Below are positions 43,801 through 55,348 of a stretch of DNA of 64,000 nucleotides, one piece after another. The first letter of the stretch is position 1. Each line of letters begins with the position of its first letter. Location of the stretch: the NCBI RefSeq assembly GCF_963169125.1, contig NC_084797.1, positions 93,219,868 through 93,283,867 on the forward strand. The letters are read 5' to 3'. The DNA comes from Humulus lupulus (lineage: Eukaryota > Streptophyta > Magnoliopsida > Rosales > Cannabaceae). The notes beneath the pieces were generated by a model. The model saw only the letters and a program-made list of their open reading frames with translations, was not told where the DNA came from and did no database searches. The translations under genes and the position numbers were made by a program.

Positions 43801-44196
43801 ATTTATTGTTCAAAACTTTAGTATAGCGCATGTATTTTCCCTTTCTAAACAACCAGTGCAGTTCTATAATTTATTAATTTTTGGTTGTACAGGCACGTTT
43901 TTGCCCGTTTTGTAATAACAAATTATTTTTCCATACTATTTATTATATGGTCGTAAGTCACGATTATGCCCAATTTTATACGATAAGTTATTTATAAGAT
44001 TCATTTCCAGATGTTTTCTTTCAAAGACATTGGTTGCATGTATACATTTTTAATTTATTAGACACAATTTTTGTCCATTGTATTACGAGTTATGTACAAG
44101 GGAGTGTGCTTGACACATTCAAAATTTGCCAAAATATTGTTGTTTAATAAGTGTTTCTTAACATGTGTGAATTTTCTAAATATTTTGATTTTTATG
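43800..44196 (+). other. Element G 3' untranslated spacer, left part
   Basis: AT-rich DNA follows the integrase end, with repeated phrases such as TGCCCGTTTTGTAATA and ATGCCCAATTTTATACGATAAG. It corresponds to the 0.65-kb spacer between IN and the antisense gene in F (48278-48931). Element F is inserted at its right edge (TSD TTATG). Confidence 0.7.
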
Positions 44197-44814
44197 TGTT
44201 GACCCTCGTTTTGGTCAACTGACACGGAGTCAAACGCTTGATGTGATAGAAGGTATTGAAGTTGATCTAATGGAAAGAACAGTAAATGACACAACAAATT
44301 ATAGTGGTTCGGCCCCAAGAATTGGTAATGACCTACGTCTACTTAAGCTATTATTGATATTGATTCTCAAAGGAGTGATCAAAGAACTAGGGTTCTTCGA
44401 GTTTCAGCAGCCTTAGAGGGATGAATAATACAATCAGAAGGTAATAGCTCTAATTCTCTTGTAAAGCATAAACTCAAATTAGCAAAAAAAAAAAGAGATT
44501 CAAAAAAAATTCCCTCCCTTGAGCTATTTCTTCTCTATTTATAGGCTCAAGGAGGATTACATTAATTAGTTACAGATATTCTTTCCTAAATAATCGGATA
44601 CTCAGGAATTATGGGAGATAATCTCGAATATGGTTACAATTACACAAGATCTTCTCAAAATATATGGAGTATACGACCAAGCTGGTCGTATATAAAATCC
44701 AAACGTCATGTCAGGGGAATCTCCCTGGTCGATAGTCGAACAGAACCTTTGCCAGGTGTCAGCCATGTGTTAAAAATGTCTGCCACGTCATCCACGCCTA
44801 TTTTTTGGATAAAA
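44197..44814 (-). repeat. Element F 3' LTR
   Basis: On the plus strand it begins TGTTGACCCTCG and ends GGATAAAA, with the terminal CA changed to AA (the partner ends GGATAACA). A TATA box on the minus strand lies at 44536-44543. A perfect inverted repeat, TATACGACCA-AGC-TGGTCGTATA, lies at 44670-44692. It is a few percent diverged from the 5' LTR. Confidence 0.93.
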
Positions 44815-45219
44815 TTTGCGCCCAAGTTTATTTATTGCGACCAGCAATAAGTAAACTTAGGAAAACAACCTTTCATATGCCCCATGATATTTGTCAGAAC
44901 CCTCATGCGTTTTTAAAAACCGCGACCTAATCATGTCTAATCAAGCCTTTTAGTTTTCAAGAAACCACTCCAACGGCTGTTACACTCCCCCATGCTTCAA
45001 AAAAGGGAATTCATGATTACTACTTTTTGTCACACTTCGGCTTCTATAAGTAACCCCCTCATTCACCTTTTAATCTTTTACTCACCATTTTCTGCCAAGA
45101 ACTCTCAAGAACTCCATCCCAGAACTCAGAGCTTCGAAGGTCTCCCGTCATTTTTCTTAAGGGCTCTTTGTTTGCAAGCCCAAATTCGTCCCGTTTCAGA
45201 ATATCCAACCTTCATCCAG
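44815..45219 (+). promoter_or_regulatory. Candidate promoter and non-coding first exon of the antisense gene in element F
   Basis: Between the 3' LTR and the antisense coding exons there is a TATA-like box, TATAAG, at 45045-45050. A pyrimidine-rich segment with CTCAAGAACTCC follows, and a good splice donor CCAG|GTAATTCTC lies at 45219/45220. The next acceptor is TGTTTGCAG at 45660, six bases before the first ATG. This layout suggests a transcript starting near 45080 with a 440-base intron in its leader. Confidence 0.55.
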
Positions 45220-45660
45220 GTAATTCTCTTCATCTTTTAAACTCTTTGAGATGCCATGCATACTGCTTTTGAGTTCTGAAACTTTTTGCGTTCTTGGGTA
45301 GAAATTTGTGAGGATTTTGTATATATCATTGATGCTTGATAGGGTAGTGTATTTTTGCTCTATATAAGTTAGGAATCAGTTTGATAGCCAGGATCATAGG
45401 TTTAGGGCGTAAAATCTACATAAAAATTCAATTTTTAGGCTAGTTGAAAAACCGAGTTTTTCCTGCCCCTTAGGAGTTGAAAAAGCTTCTTTTCAGAAAA
45501 CTTTTTACTTTCACTTTTTGATCCGTTTTTCAAACTGCTAGCATAAAACTTAATGTTTCGGTTAGAATGCTGCTGGTCGATAGATGCGAGCAACGTTATT
45601 CCAACTTTCAACACAAGCTTCCAGATTGTGCGTCTTATCTCCTCCTTTGTCTGTTTGCAG

Positions 45661-48277
45661 TTCATATGCAAGACCCGTGGGGAGGAGAAAGACTTATCGA
45701 CGATGATCTCTTAGTTCAACTACTTGAAGACGAAGAACATCCTTCGACACTAATACCAGATATTCCTTTTTCTCGCCTTAACCTAAACACTTCCCCAGTT
45801 TTGACCCAAAATATGGCTCGCACCAAAACTAAAGCCAAGAAAAGAAAAACTTCCAACACTTCTCATCAGCCTACTGTTGATGCTCCCTCGATCAGTGGTC
45901 GAGACGAAAATATTCCTGACCCAAACATTCAAGGTCATGCCCGCCCCCGACAGGCTATTCAGCCGGACGTCGGGTGGCATGTAGTCTCCGCAAGTAGGGT
46001 GACGATCAGAATGATCGCCAACTACTTGAAAAAATACAATCTGACAGGGGTGACCCTAGTCAAACCTAACCCAGACCAAAGGGCTAATCTGCCTGGAGGT
46101 GCTTACAGCGCCTGATCGCGATTTCATGTTGAGGCAGGTGCCACTTTGCCTCTTCATGCATTCTTTCAGGGGGTAGCCAACTACTTCAGAGTTGCCCCCT
46201 TCCAAATTACCCCAAACGGATATAGAATGCTAGCTACACTCTATATCCTATATAGCCAGAAAAAATGGCTCGCGCCGTCGCAACATGAGGTCAACTACCT
46301 GTTCGACCTTAAATCTAACCCCAACCAAGAAGGCACGGGGTTCTTCCATCTTTGCCATCAGGAGACCGGGCGCACTTTCCTGACTGACACCACCCATATC
46401 TCCAACGTGGGGAGGTACTACCAGGAGTGCTTCCTTACGCCTGACCTGGTCGCAGACAAATTGGCTTTCACATGAGGAGGTAAAACTTTCACATCGCTGG
46501 CTTCTTCACTTAATATTTTTCCACCACAATGTCTTGTACTTTCAATGTGTTTCAGGCCCATGGCTGTGACCAAACCCAACTCCAGGGATGGAGTCAAGGG
46601 TGACACTCTTAGCCAGCATGTCAGATCCTGAGAAGAGTGTCAAAAATTTAGTTATAGAGGCTAACCTTAGGTTGGCTGGCCTCTGGGACCCTCAACCAAC
46701 TACGAGTGGGCCTTCGGTGGGGAATGCTCGCGCTGAAGCAGAACCCGAGCAGCAACCCCAAGCGTCCCCTCTGCGGAGGAGACCAACTGGGGTTATGATC
46801 AGGGAACCTGCCAACACTCACTGAGTGGAGAGGCCCTTGGCTCCCAAAGGAAAAGGAAAGCAAAAGGCCACTGAGCCTACCGAACTCTCTGACGACTCGT
46901 CAGATGATAATGATACAGTAATTTAACTTTTAAACCATTTGCCAATTCCCTGTCATCTGTTCAACGGGGATGGCAACTTTAAAAATGCTCCAATCTTAAA
47001 TTCAAATTGTTTCCAGGCAATAAGTAGTTCAGTAAATAATGTAGCGACCAATAGTTGTAGCGCGAGTACTTTACTTGTAATCTTTTCTCTTTCATTTTTT
47101 CGCCATGTGTGACTATCTCATCTTACTGCTCGCGTTGTTTCCTTTTGTGCAGATATGGACTCCGAGGATGTGTTCGAGCATTACAGGGCTGCTGCCGCCT
47201 CTTCTGGCCAAAAGAAGGACAACAAGAGGGCTCGAGGGTAGAGCAGCAAGACTGCCTCAAAGAAGGCTCGAACTGACGATCCTCCGTCTACCGCCCCTTC
47301 GAAGAAGAACTCACCACCTCCAACACCCCTCGAGCAGACGGCCTCAACTTCCGCCGACCAGCAGCCATCTCCTAAGGCTCCTAGCAACCATACATTGCGC
47401 ACTCCGCCCGAAGACTCCCTGTCCAGCCTCGTGGTTAGCTCTGCTAGGGAGAGAATATACAAGCATAGACGCAGTCAAGCAGCCATAACTGAAACTACCT
47501 CTATGGAGGCTAATCAAGTTCTCAATAGAGGGTTGAACGAGATAGTTAGCGTAAGTCAACTCCTGTTGATGTAACATTTATTTTTTATTCCCTGCCTTCA
47601 CATTATCTTTTTCTATCTGTCTTCAGGGATTGCTGACCATAACCACTGGCTGGCACCGTGCTGGGGCGTTGGTGTCTCGGGAGAGGAACTTCGATTCTAG
47701 CCTCGCCGAGGCTAAGCTAGCACTCGAAGCGAAAAACAACGAGCTTGCTAAACAAAATGGCGAGCTGCTCGGGGAGAACACGGAGCTGTCCAAGCAGAAA
47801 GATGAACTGCTCGAGGACAAAGCTACTCTGACCAAGGAGCTACGAGAAACCGGGGACGCCCTGAAGAAATCCAACGAATCTAGGGAAAAGTTCAGGGAAA
47901 GCGCCAAGCTCAACTATCAACAAGTTGTACAGCTCCAGCTTGATCTGATCGCCAGTAGGCAGGAGGCGGAGGAACTCGAAAAATGAGTGTAGGAGCTTGA
48001 GGAGGCTGGAGCCAAGAACTTGGAGAAGTATAAGGAAGCCACTCATCTTTGCTTCTACGAGTTTCGGAAGCATAACCGGGAGGCTAACTTCAGCTATCTG
48101 TCAGAACGCCTGAGGAGGACTTTAATGACACAGTGCACCATTCATCTGGAAGAAGAAGAGAAGGCTGAAGTGCCTGCTTCCCCAGAGATTTCCCTGGCAA
48201 CAGGGATAGATGGTGCAGACGCTGAAGCTGGCCCAGCCGTCGACCAAGGCGCTCCTCAAGACCCTCCAGCTCCTTAA
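45661..48277 (+). pseudogene. Antisense multi-exon additional gene of Tat element F
   Basis: Four coding exons are inferred: 45661-46479 (ATG at 45666, MQDPWGGERLIDDD), 46556-46917, 47153-47550 and 47627-48277. Exon 2 to 3 joins in matching phase (G|GC). Exon 4 ends at GTTAGC|GTAAGT and exon 5 starts after CTGTCTTCAG, also in phase. The phase of the exon 3 to 4 junction does not fit, so an indel or another splice site is likely there. The product would have a basic segment (ARTKTKAKKRKT), a conserved globular region (FRVAPFQITPNGYRMLATLY, FHLCHQETGRTF), a Pro/Lys-rich exon (SKKARTDDPPSTAPSKKN) and a C-terminal coiled coil rich in leucine, glutamate and lysine (SLAEAKLALEAKNNELAKQNG). In-frame stops at 46113, 46473, 46567, 46822, 47239, 47984 and 47990 make this copy a pseudogene. 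Additional antisense ORFs at this position are known from Tat elements; the function is unknown. Confidence 0.75.
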
Positions 48278-48931
48278 TCTTTTTTTTTCTTCTTCTTTCT
48301 CAACTACACGACCCACAGGTCGTGTTGTAAAGACAATTTATTTTTTATTGCTGCAAGGGCAGCCATTTTACTTTTATTTGAACAGTTACATCCGAGCAGT
48401 ACTGCTCGCGATGTAAAAGGATTCCTTTGACATTATAATATCTGTTTGCATGACCGAACCTAGCATAGTACTTTGGCTTGATTTTTCAAAATATAAATTT
48501 TGAAAAATACTCTAAGTACCGTAGTATGCTTTCACTTATTTTGTTCATGTGTTTACATACCTCTTGGTATGCTTTGCTATCGATGTACCTTATATGCCCC
48601 CCAAGTGACTGAGGAGCTTTAGGTACTTGGTCACTTGCCTTGACCAAAACCTGTACAAACATTACTGCTTGGTATAAAATGGAAAACTTATAATACAGCA
48701 AAATAACACACGTAATGAACAAATACATGTAAAAATTACAAAGTTTGGCAAGAATGACTAGCTGCGCACAGTCCCTTATAATTATCGTATTAAATGGACT
48801 AAACATGTCTTTACGAGTGATCTTTGAAAGATCTTACACTTATAAGCGATTAGCCATATAACATGGCTAACCCTTTTTCAGAACTTGTAAAAGTAAAAAT
48901 TAATACAAGCCAGTCCTTTAAGAAGGACTAT
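48278..48931. other. Spacer between the convergent antisense gene and integrase in F
   Basis: AT-rich DNA without a credible frame separates the end of the plus-strand gene (stop at 48275-48277) from the end of the minus-strand integrase (48932). Transcripts of both genes should terminate or overlap here. I see no clear terminator. Confidence 0.7.
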
Positions 48932-49931
48932 TTATTGATAGTAATTGCGTAGGTGTTCTCCATTCCAATAACGCGGAACGAGATCTCCATTTAAGCGTGC
49001 AAGTTTATAGGTGCCTGGATGAAGTACTTCTTCAATCTGGTAAGGTCCTTCCAAGTTTGGTCCGAGTACTCCAGCAGCTGGGTCGCGTGTGTTTAAGAAA
49101 AGTTGTCGAAGCACTAAATCTCCAACGTTGAACTTTCTTTCTTTTACTCTAGAGTTAAAATATCGAGTGACTTTTTGCTGGTATGCAGCTACTCGGAGTT
49201 GGGCCTTTTCTCGTTTCTCTTTGATCAGGTCTAGGGACTCCATCAACAGTTGGCTATTTTGGCTTTGTTCGAATGTGATTCTTCGATGTGAGGGCGAATC
49301 TAACTTGACAGGAAACATAGCTTCATACCCATATGCTAAGGAAAATGGGGTATGACCCATTGCTGTTCGGTGAAAAGTTCTATACGACCAGAGCACTTCA
49401 GGCAGCTATACTGGCCATGCTCCTTTAGCCTCCTCGAGCCTTTGTTCATAGTATCCTTCAATGTCTTATTTACTACTTCGACTTCCCCGTTTTCTTGCGG
49501 ATGAGCAACTAAAGAAAAGCTCTTGATGATGCCATGCCTTTCGCAGAAGTTTGTGAACAAGTCACTATCAAACTGGGTGCCATGTCTGAGACAATCTTTC
49601 TTGGCAATCCATATCGACAAACAATGTTCTTGATGTAAAAATCAAGTACTTTCTTTGTCGTTATGGTTGCGAGTGGCTCAGCCTCGGCTCATTTGGTGAA
49701 ATAGTCGACTGCCACCATTGCATAGTTCACCCCACCTTTTCCTGTCGGCAAGGATCCGATTAAATCGATGCCCCATACTGTGAAGGGCCATGGACTCTAC
49801 ATTTGCTTTAACTCATTAGGAGGTGCCCGTGGGATCTTGGAAAATCTTTGACACTTAACACATTTACGCACAAACTCCATTGAGTCTTCGTTCATCGTTG
49901 GCCAGAAATAACCCTGCCTTAGGATCTTCTT
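48932..49931 (-). pseudogene. Element F integrase, a few disablements
   Basis: Starting at the end of the RNase H frame (EVHEGFCGDHSGGHSL), the zinc finger continues (FVRKCVKCQRF). The core has VWGIDLIGSLPTGKGGVNYAMVAVDYFTK, followed by a stop, then NIVCRYGLPRKIVS. A shifted frame (49336-49620) carries FDSDLFTNFCERHGIIKSFS and ENGEVEVVNKTLKDTM, where the catalytic glutamate region is visible. The final 154 codons (48932-49396) form the C-terminal domain: LWSYRTFHRTAMGHTPFSLAYG, FNVGDLVLRQLFLN, LGPNLEGPYQIEEVL. At least two stops and one frameshift are present. Confidence 0.88.
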
Positions 49932-51115
49932 TCATAAGCTGTGCCCCCCAGAGTGGTCTCCACAGAAGCCTTCATGTACTTCCTTCATTAGTTCTTTAGC
50001 CTTTTCTGGCGTAACACACCTGAGCAGTGGCACTGAGTATCCCCTTCGGTATAGAATACCATCAACCAGTATATACCTAGCAGCCCGTCTCTGAAGGGTC
50101 CTGGCTTTGTTTCTATCTGCAGGTAGTATACCGCTTGTGAGATACTCCAAATATGGTGCCATCCATGTATCTTCTAATCGGACCTCCATATTGGTTTCTT
50201 CTGCTCGTATGCTTGGCTCGTGTAGCCGCTCGACTGGCACTATATTCAAAGTGTCAGCATCTTTTGCACTCGCAAGTTTGGCTAAGGCATCTGCGTTTAA
50301 ATTATGATCGCGAGGTATTTGCTGGAGGGTATATTTCTCAAATTGCACCAATAGATCTTTTTTTTTGTTCAGATAGGCCACTATTTTTAGGCCTCGTGCT
50401 TGATACTCCCCTAAGACTTGATTCACTACCAGCTGTGAATCACTGTAAATATCCAGCACTTTTATGCTCATGTCTTTGGCCAGCCTTAACCCAGCGAGTA
50501 AGGCTTCATACTCAGCTTCGTTGTTCGAATCGGTGAAATCAAACCTAATTGCGCAGTGAAATCGATGCCCTTCCGACGTTATCAATATCACTCCTGCTCT
50601 TGCGTGAGATTCGTTGGACGATCCGTCTGTGAATAACTTCCACGAAGGTGGTTCAACTTGAGGTTCAGGCGCACTAGGCTTTTCACCCTGCTCGCTGTTT
50701 GGGAGTTCAGTAAATTCGGCAATGAAATCAGCCAAGACTTGTCCTTTTATTGCTACTCGCGGTGAGTATGTTATATCGAACTGCCCGAGTTTGACTGCCC
50801 ATTTCAACAAATGATCAGCAGTCTTTGGCTTTTGCAAAACTTGCCGAAGGGGCTGATCAGTCAAGACTATGATTGGATGGGCTTGGAAGTAAGGACGTAA
50901 CTTCCTTGAGGCTAAAATTAGGCAATAGGCTAATCTTTCATGGGAGGATATCTCAATTCGACCCCGATTAACCTCTTGCTCACATAATACACCACCTTTT
51001 GTACGCCTTCTTCTTCTCTTACCAACACCGCACTAGCAGCATACTCGGTGATCGCCAGGTATATGAACAAAGTTTCCCCATCTATAGGCTTTGATAAGAC
51101 GGGAGGTTGTGCTAT
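49932..51115 (-). pseudogene. Element F RNase H and archaeal-type RNase H (second domain intact)
   Basis: The first RNase H occupies about 50865-51115 (VVYYVSKRLI, then YCLILASRKLRPYFQAHP) and contains a frame break. The second lies in an open frame of 310 codons (49932-50864): FTDGSSNESHARAG, DSNNEAEYEALLAGLRLA, DIYSDSQLVVNQVLG and HNLNADALAKLAS. All four acidic catalytic positions (D, E, D, D) are present. Two RNase H domains in tandem define the Tat lineage. This frame runs on into the integrase zinc-finger region. Confidence 0.9.
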
Positions 51116-51123
51116 GTGGGCTT

Positions 51124-51517
51124 TTAAGGCTTGGAAAGCCTGTTCGCAGTCTTCAGTCCACTCGAACTTCTTGTTACCCTAAGTAGATTGAAGAAAGGGA
51201 CGCACTTATCTGTCGACTTTGAAATAAATCTATTGAGCGCGGCAATTCTTCCAGTCAAACGTTGCACATCTTTGATCTTTACTGGCGATTTCATATCAAT
51301 TAGGGCCTTGATTTTTATGGGATTAGCCTCGATCCCTCCTGAATTAACGATGAACCCCAAGAATTTCCCTGATCCTACTCCGAAGGAACACTTGAGAGGA
51401 TTTAGTTTCATTTCATATTTATTCAAAACATTGAAACACTCTTGCAAATCCTTCACATGTCCTTCTTTTGACTTACCAGCATGTCATCAACGTACACCTC
51501 CATGTTTACTCTGATTA
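51124..51517 (-). pseudogene. Element F reverse transcriptase, C-terminal half
   Basis: It begins at the solo LTR E boundary with the catalytic box EVYVDDML (YVDD on the minus strand at 51483-51494, intact). It continues through LQECFNVLNKYEMKLNPLKCSF, GSGKFLGFIVNSGGIEANP and RLTGRIAALNRFISKSTDK. A small frame change occurs near 51460 and another near 51180. The other half of RT lies at 54008-54724. Confidence 0.9.
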
Positions 51518-54007
51518 TGTAATGACCCAAAATTACTATTATGGCTTAAGGGCCTTGATTAGTGTGCCGGTAGGGCATAATTGGAGGTTAAGAGAATTAA
51601 TGGTAAGAAAGCATGAATATGGGTATTGGATAAGTAGGTGGGCCCCGTTTGGCTGGTAAGGGCATAATTGTAATTTTGGCCCGTTAGGGCTTAAACGTGA
51701 TTGTGTGTGATAAAATTGTTGAGACCACATTATTATGTGGATAGGTGGATATATATATATATTCATATGTGTGTGGTTGTAGCTTTCGGCACGAGGCGAT
51801 CCTAGAGCTTGATAGCGGGAGAAGTCACAAAGGGGTTTAACAATTGACTTTGGACAAGTCAGGGGTGTTTTAGGTATCGAGTAGTTATTTAGACTATCGA
51901 GTTATGAAAATAAATGTATGGAGATATATTTGAGGTTATGAAGTCTAAGGGTGAATATTGGGGAATTTTACAATTTTGCCCTCGGGGACATTTCCGGCAC
52001 CTCGAGGCTCGGGATTGACTTAATGGGATAAAGGATAGACTTAGTTAAAATAGAAGCTAGTTGAAAGGAAGATTAGACTGACTTTCATTCTCTCTCCCTC
52101 TTCTCTCTCAAGGAAACTAGAAAAAACACAAAGAAAACAGAGGAAACTTAGAGGATTTGGTCTGGGATTTCAAAGGGTTTCAGTGGGGATCTAAAAGCTT
52201 AGCTCAAGGATTATCCAAGGAACATTTAATCAAAGCCAAGGTGAGAATCAAACTGTGTTTTTGAGGTTAGAAGCTCTGAGTTTTTCTGAGTAGTAAGATA
52301 ATTATAACTTTGATGTTTAAGGTTGAATTGAAGCTAGAAACTTGGGAACTAGCTGGGATTCTGCTTAAAGAAGGGGTTCAACTGAAGAGGTAAATTTTAA
52401 TTTATGATTTAGAAGCTTAAATTTGAGTTCTGTATGGTTGGTTTTAGTGTTTAATGTTCTTGAGTTTCAGAGATTGAAATATGGATTGCAATGAGTTCTA
52501 GGTTGGGTTTTCTGTTGAATTATGATGTTAAAGTTGTCTTGAAAGTGTTGGGAATGATTGATATTGAAATAGGGAGCTTTGGTATGATTTTGGGTAAGGT
52601 TTGGAGGTTGGAAATGGTGGAAATTCTGGGTTTGAAGGGAAGGGCCGCGACTCTGTTCTAGAGCGTTGCGACCCTTGGATGAAGATGAGCCAGGAGGGCT
52701 CGGCCAAGGGGCAGCGCCGCGGCGTCCAAGGCAAGGGCCGCGGCACGTGTCTTCTTTTAGGGAGGGCCATGGTTCTGTTTAAGGGCAGGGCTGCGGCTAA
52801 GCTTTAGGGGCCGCAGCCCTTAGACGCATACTTGAACGTTCAAGGTTTTAAAGTACGGGGATCAAGCCTAGGGTGCTCGGGATCAATCTCACTACCGTGC
52901 TTTGTGGGATTCGACTTCCCGGAAGCTAGTTTTGTACATGAAAACCTATATGTGAATATTAATGGAATCCATTATCTTGATTGTGACTAGGTGATAAGCT
53001 AGGGCTCAGGAAATGGATCATGCTCGGGGGTCTTCCTTTCTAATTAAAGCACTTGGAATCAAGGTAAGAAAACTGCACCTGTGTAGGTCGATAGGATGGG
53101 ACTATGTGTTCCCTATATTTGAATATATTGTTATGTGAATATGTTGGGACTAAGAGTTCCCTATAATTGTATAAATGTCATGAGGTGGTATTATGCCACG
53201 GGGACAAGAGATAAGCGGCCTAAGGGTGCCGAAATCAATATTTGCGCACATGGCGCAGCTCGGACACTGGTATCCGAGGACAGCTTATTAATCACTGAGC
53301 TCGGTTAAGTTGGCCGGAGTCAGTGGGTATGTCACTGGGCTTGGCCTAAGTGAGCCAAAGGCAGTGAATTAAATAGAGGGTGCGGCCAGCGGGCATTAAC
53401 CCTAGTTATTGCTTGACATGTGTCTATTGTGGATTATTGTCTATGATTTGATGAGTGTTTGGAGCTGAATTATTGGTTAATGACCAGTGTGCAGCCTTGA
53501 ATGTATTTTATAGCTTGATGGAACTGATTAATGCTTTGTGATTATTGGATTATGATCTCTGAACTGTTTAGCTGCTAATACTGTTATGTTATGATATTAT
53601 GTTTTCTTGCTGGGCTTCGGCTCACGAGTGCTACATGGTGCAGGTAAGGCAAGTTTACCATGGGTTGGAGAGCTCTGGGGGCGAGGTGTACATTGTCAGC
53701 TGCTCGGCCACCACGGTCGAGGATTTGTACAGGGACAGGGATCTAAAACGTACATTTTTCCATTAGAGTGGCTGAGTTACTTATTTGTGATTAAGAACTT
53801 TGTATTTACGTCATTTAAACCCTGATTTGGGATCCCATGTATTAAACATCTGTTTTTAATAAAATTTAATCATTTATAACCAAAATTCTTTTTAACCCAA
53901 TCTGTTTGTGTCGTTAGAAACACATTTCGAATTAAATTACTTGATTAGCAAGTCTTGCACTATTTCAAACACATAGTGTAGTGGTCTTGGTTATCCAGGG
54001 CGTTATG
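51518..54007 (+). repeat. Solo LTR E (Tekay-like) splitting the RT of element F
   Basis: TSDs GATTA at 51513-51517 and 54008-54012 flank 2490 bases that begin TGTAATGACCC and end CGTTATG. The last two bases are TG where relatives have CA, so the right terminus has mutated. It resembles solo LTR D throughout, including the GC-rich cassette near 52645-52820 and the ...GGATCCC ATGTATTAAAC segment near the 3' end. It has no internal region. Confidence 0.92.
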
Positions 54008-54724
54008 GATTAACTCCTTAAACATGTGGTTAACTAGCCGCTGGTAAGTCGCACCAGCGTTTTTCAGTCCGAAGGGCATTACTTTGTAACAGTATAGCCC
54101 TGTATCGGTCCGAAAGCTAGTGTGATCCTCGTCAGGGGGATGCATACTAATTTGATTGTATCCTGAGTATGCATCCATGAAAGAGAGGATCTCATGGCCT
54201 GCAGTTGCATCGACCAGCTGGTCGATCCTTGGGAGTGGGAAGCAGTCTTTAGGGCAGGCTTTATTAAGGTCTGTGAAATCCACACAGGTTTGCTATTTTC
54301 CATTCGGCTTGGGAACCAGTACTAGATTAGAGACCCACGATGGATAAAACGCCACCCTGATGAACCCATTCTCCTTTAGTTTTTCAACTTCTTCTTTCAA
54401 GGCTTTCGGTCTGTCTTTATCGAGCAGCCTTCTTTTCTGTTGCATGGGTGGAAAGCTTTTGTCGACGTTCAGGACATGGCTGATTACTGCAGGATCTATC
54501 CCGACCATGTCTTTATGTGACCAGGCGAAAACTTTCTGGTTCATCCTCAAAAATTCAACTAGTGCATGTTTGGTTGTTGCTTCTAAATTTTTGCCGACCT
54601 TTATAACTCTGGTCGGAAACTTTTCGTCGAGTTGGACCTCCTCAAGGTCCTCGACAGGTCCTACATCTTCTTCAAAATCCCCAAAACGAGGATCTAAGTC
54701 TCTATCCTCACTTTGGGCAACACC
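54008..54724 (-). pseudogene. Element F reverse transcriptase, N-terminal half, and linker
   Basis: On the minus strand the frame 54293-54550 reads FAWSHKDMVGIDPAVISHVL and FIRVAFYPSWVSNLVLVPKPNGK and then stops (K, TAG, QTCVDF). The next block, 53960-54283, gives FTDLNKACPKDCFPLPRIDQLVD, FMDAYSGYNQI and YKVMPFGLKNAGATYQRLVN, the palm region, before running into the solo LTR. The acidic linker to protease (54590-54724) contains one stop right after the protease frame. Confidence 0.9.
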
Positions 54725-55348
54725 CTATTTGGTGACTTCATCACCTGATTGGGCTTGTACATTAATAGCCATCTGCAACTTTTCTGGGGGAGCACTGCTC
54801 GACATACCCTTTTTGGCCTTAGTGATTGAGGCACTGTAGCACTCCCTTGCTTCCCTTTGATTTCCCAATACGTGTCTTGCCCCTGCGTCTGTTGGGAATT
54901 TTATGGCCAGGTGCCATATAGAGGTGACGACTTGAAGGTCAACTAGTATGGGCCTTCCAATTACAACATTATAGGCCGAAGGATAATCAACTACTATGAA
55001 AGTAGTGAGTAATGTCCTGGTAGCGGGCGATGTACCTGATGTTACTGGAAGCCTGATTGACCCTGTTGGAGCGAGTCCCTCACCAGAGAAACCATAAATT
55101 GTTTGGTTGCAGGGCTCCAAGTTCTTGACGGACAACTTCATTCGTTCCAGCGAAGATTTATACAGGATGTTAACTGAACTTCCTGTATCGACCAACACTC
55201 TTTTCACCATCATGTTGGCAATCTGAACATCCACGACCAGCGGATCGGAATGTGGGAATCGGACATGTTGGGCATCGCAATCAGAGAAGGTTATTTCACC
55301 GTCCTCTATCCGAGCCTTCTTTGATGCTCGATCCTCCACAGTCATCAT
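54725..55348 (-). pseudogene. Element F aspartic protease (domain itself intact)
   Basis: An open frame of 207 codons carries ITFSDCDAQHVRFPHSDPLVV, the active site LVDTGSSVNILY near residue 52, YGFSGEGLAPTGSIRLPV, and FIVVDYPSAYNVVIGRPIL. The retropepsin motifs are all in place. It would process the polyprotein. The frame is separated from gag and from RT by stops. Element G has the same domain with the catalytic aspartate lost. Confidence 0.88.

Noticed and set aside
47105..47488. Alternative plus-strand frame of 127 codons over exon 4 of the antisense gene
   Set aside because: The other frame continues in phase through a consensus donor into the coiled-coil exon and has the Lys/Pro-rich pattern also seen in element G. 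This frame ends with no such link.
54360..54839. Plus-strand 159-codon frame and similar ones over F gag-pol (for example 56005-56679)
   Set aside because: They are antisense shadows of protease, RT and gag with no recognisable domain, unlike the spliced gene at 45661-48277.
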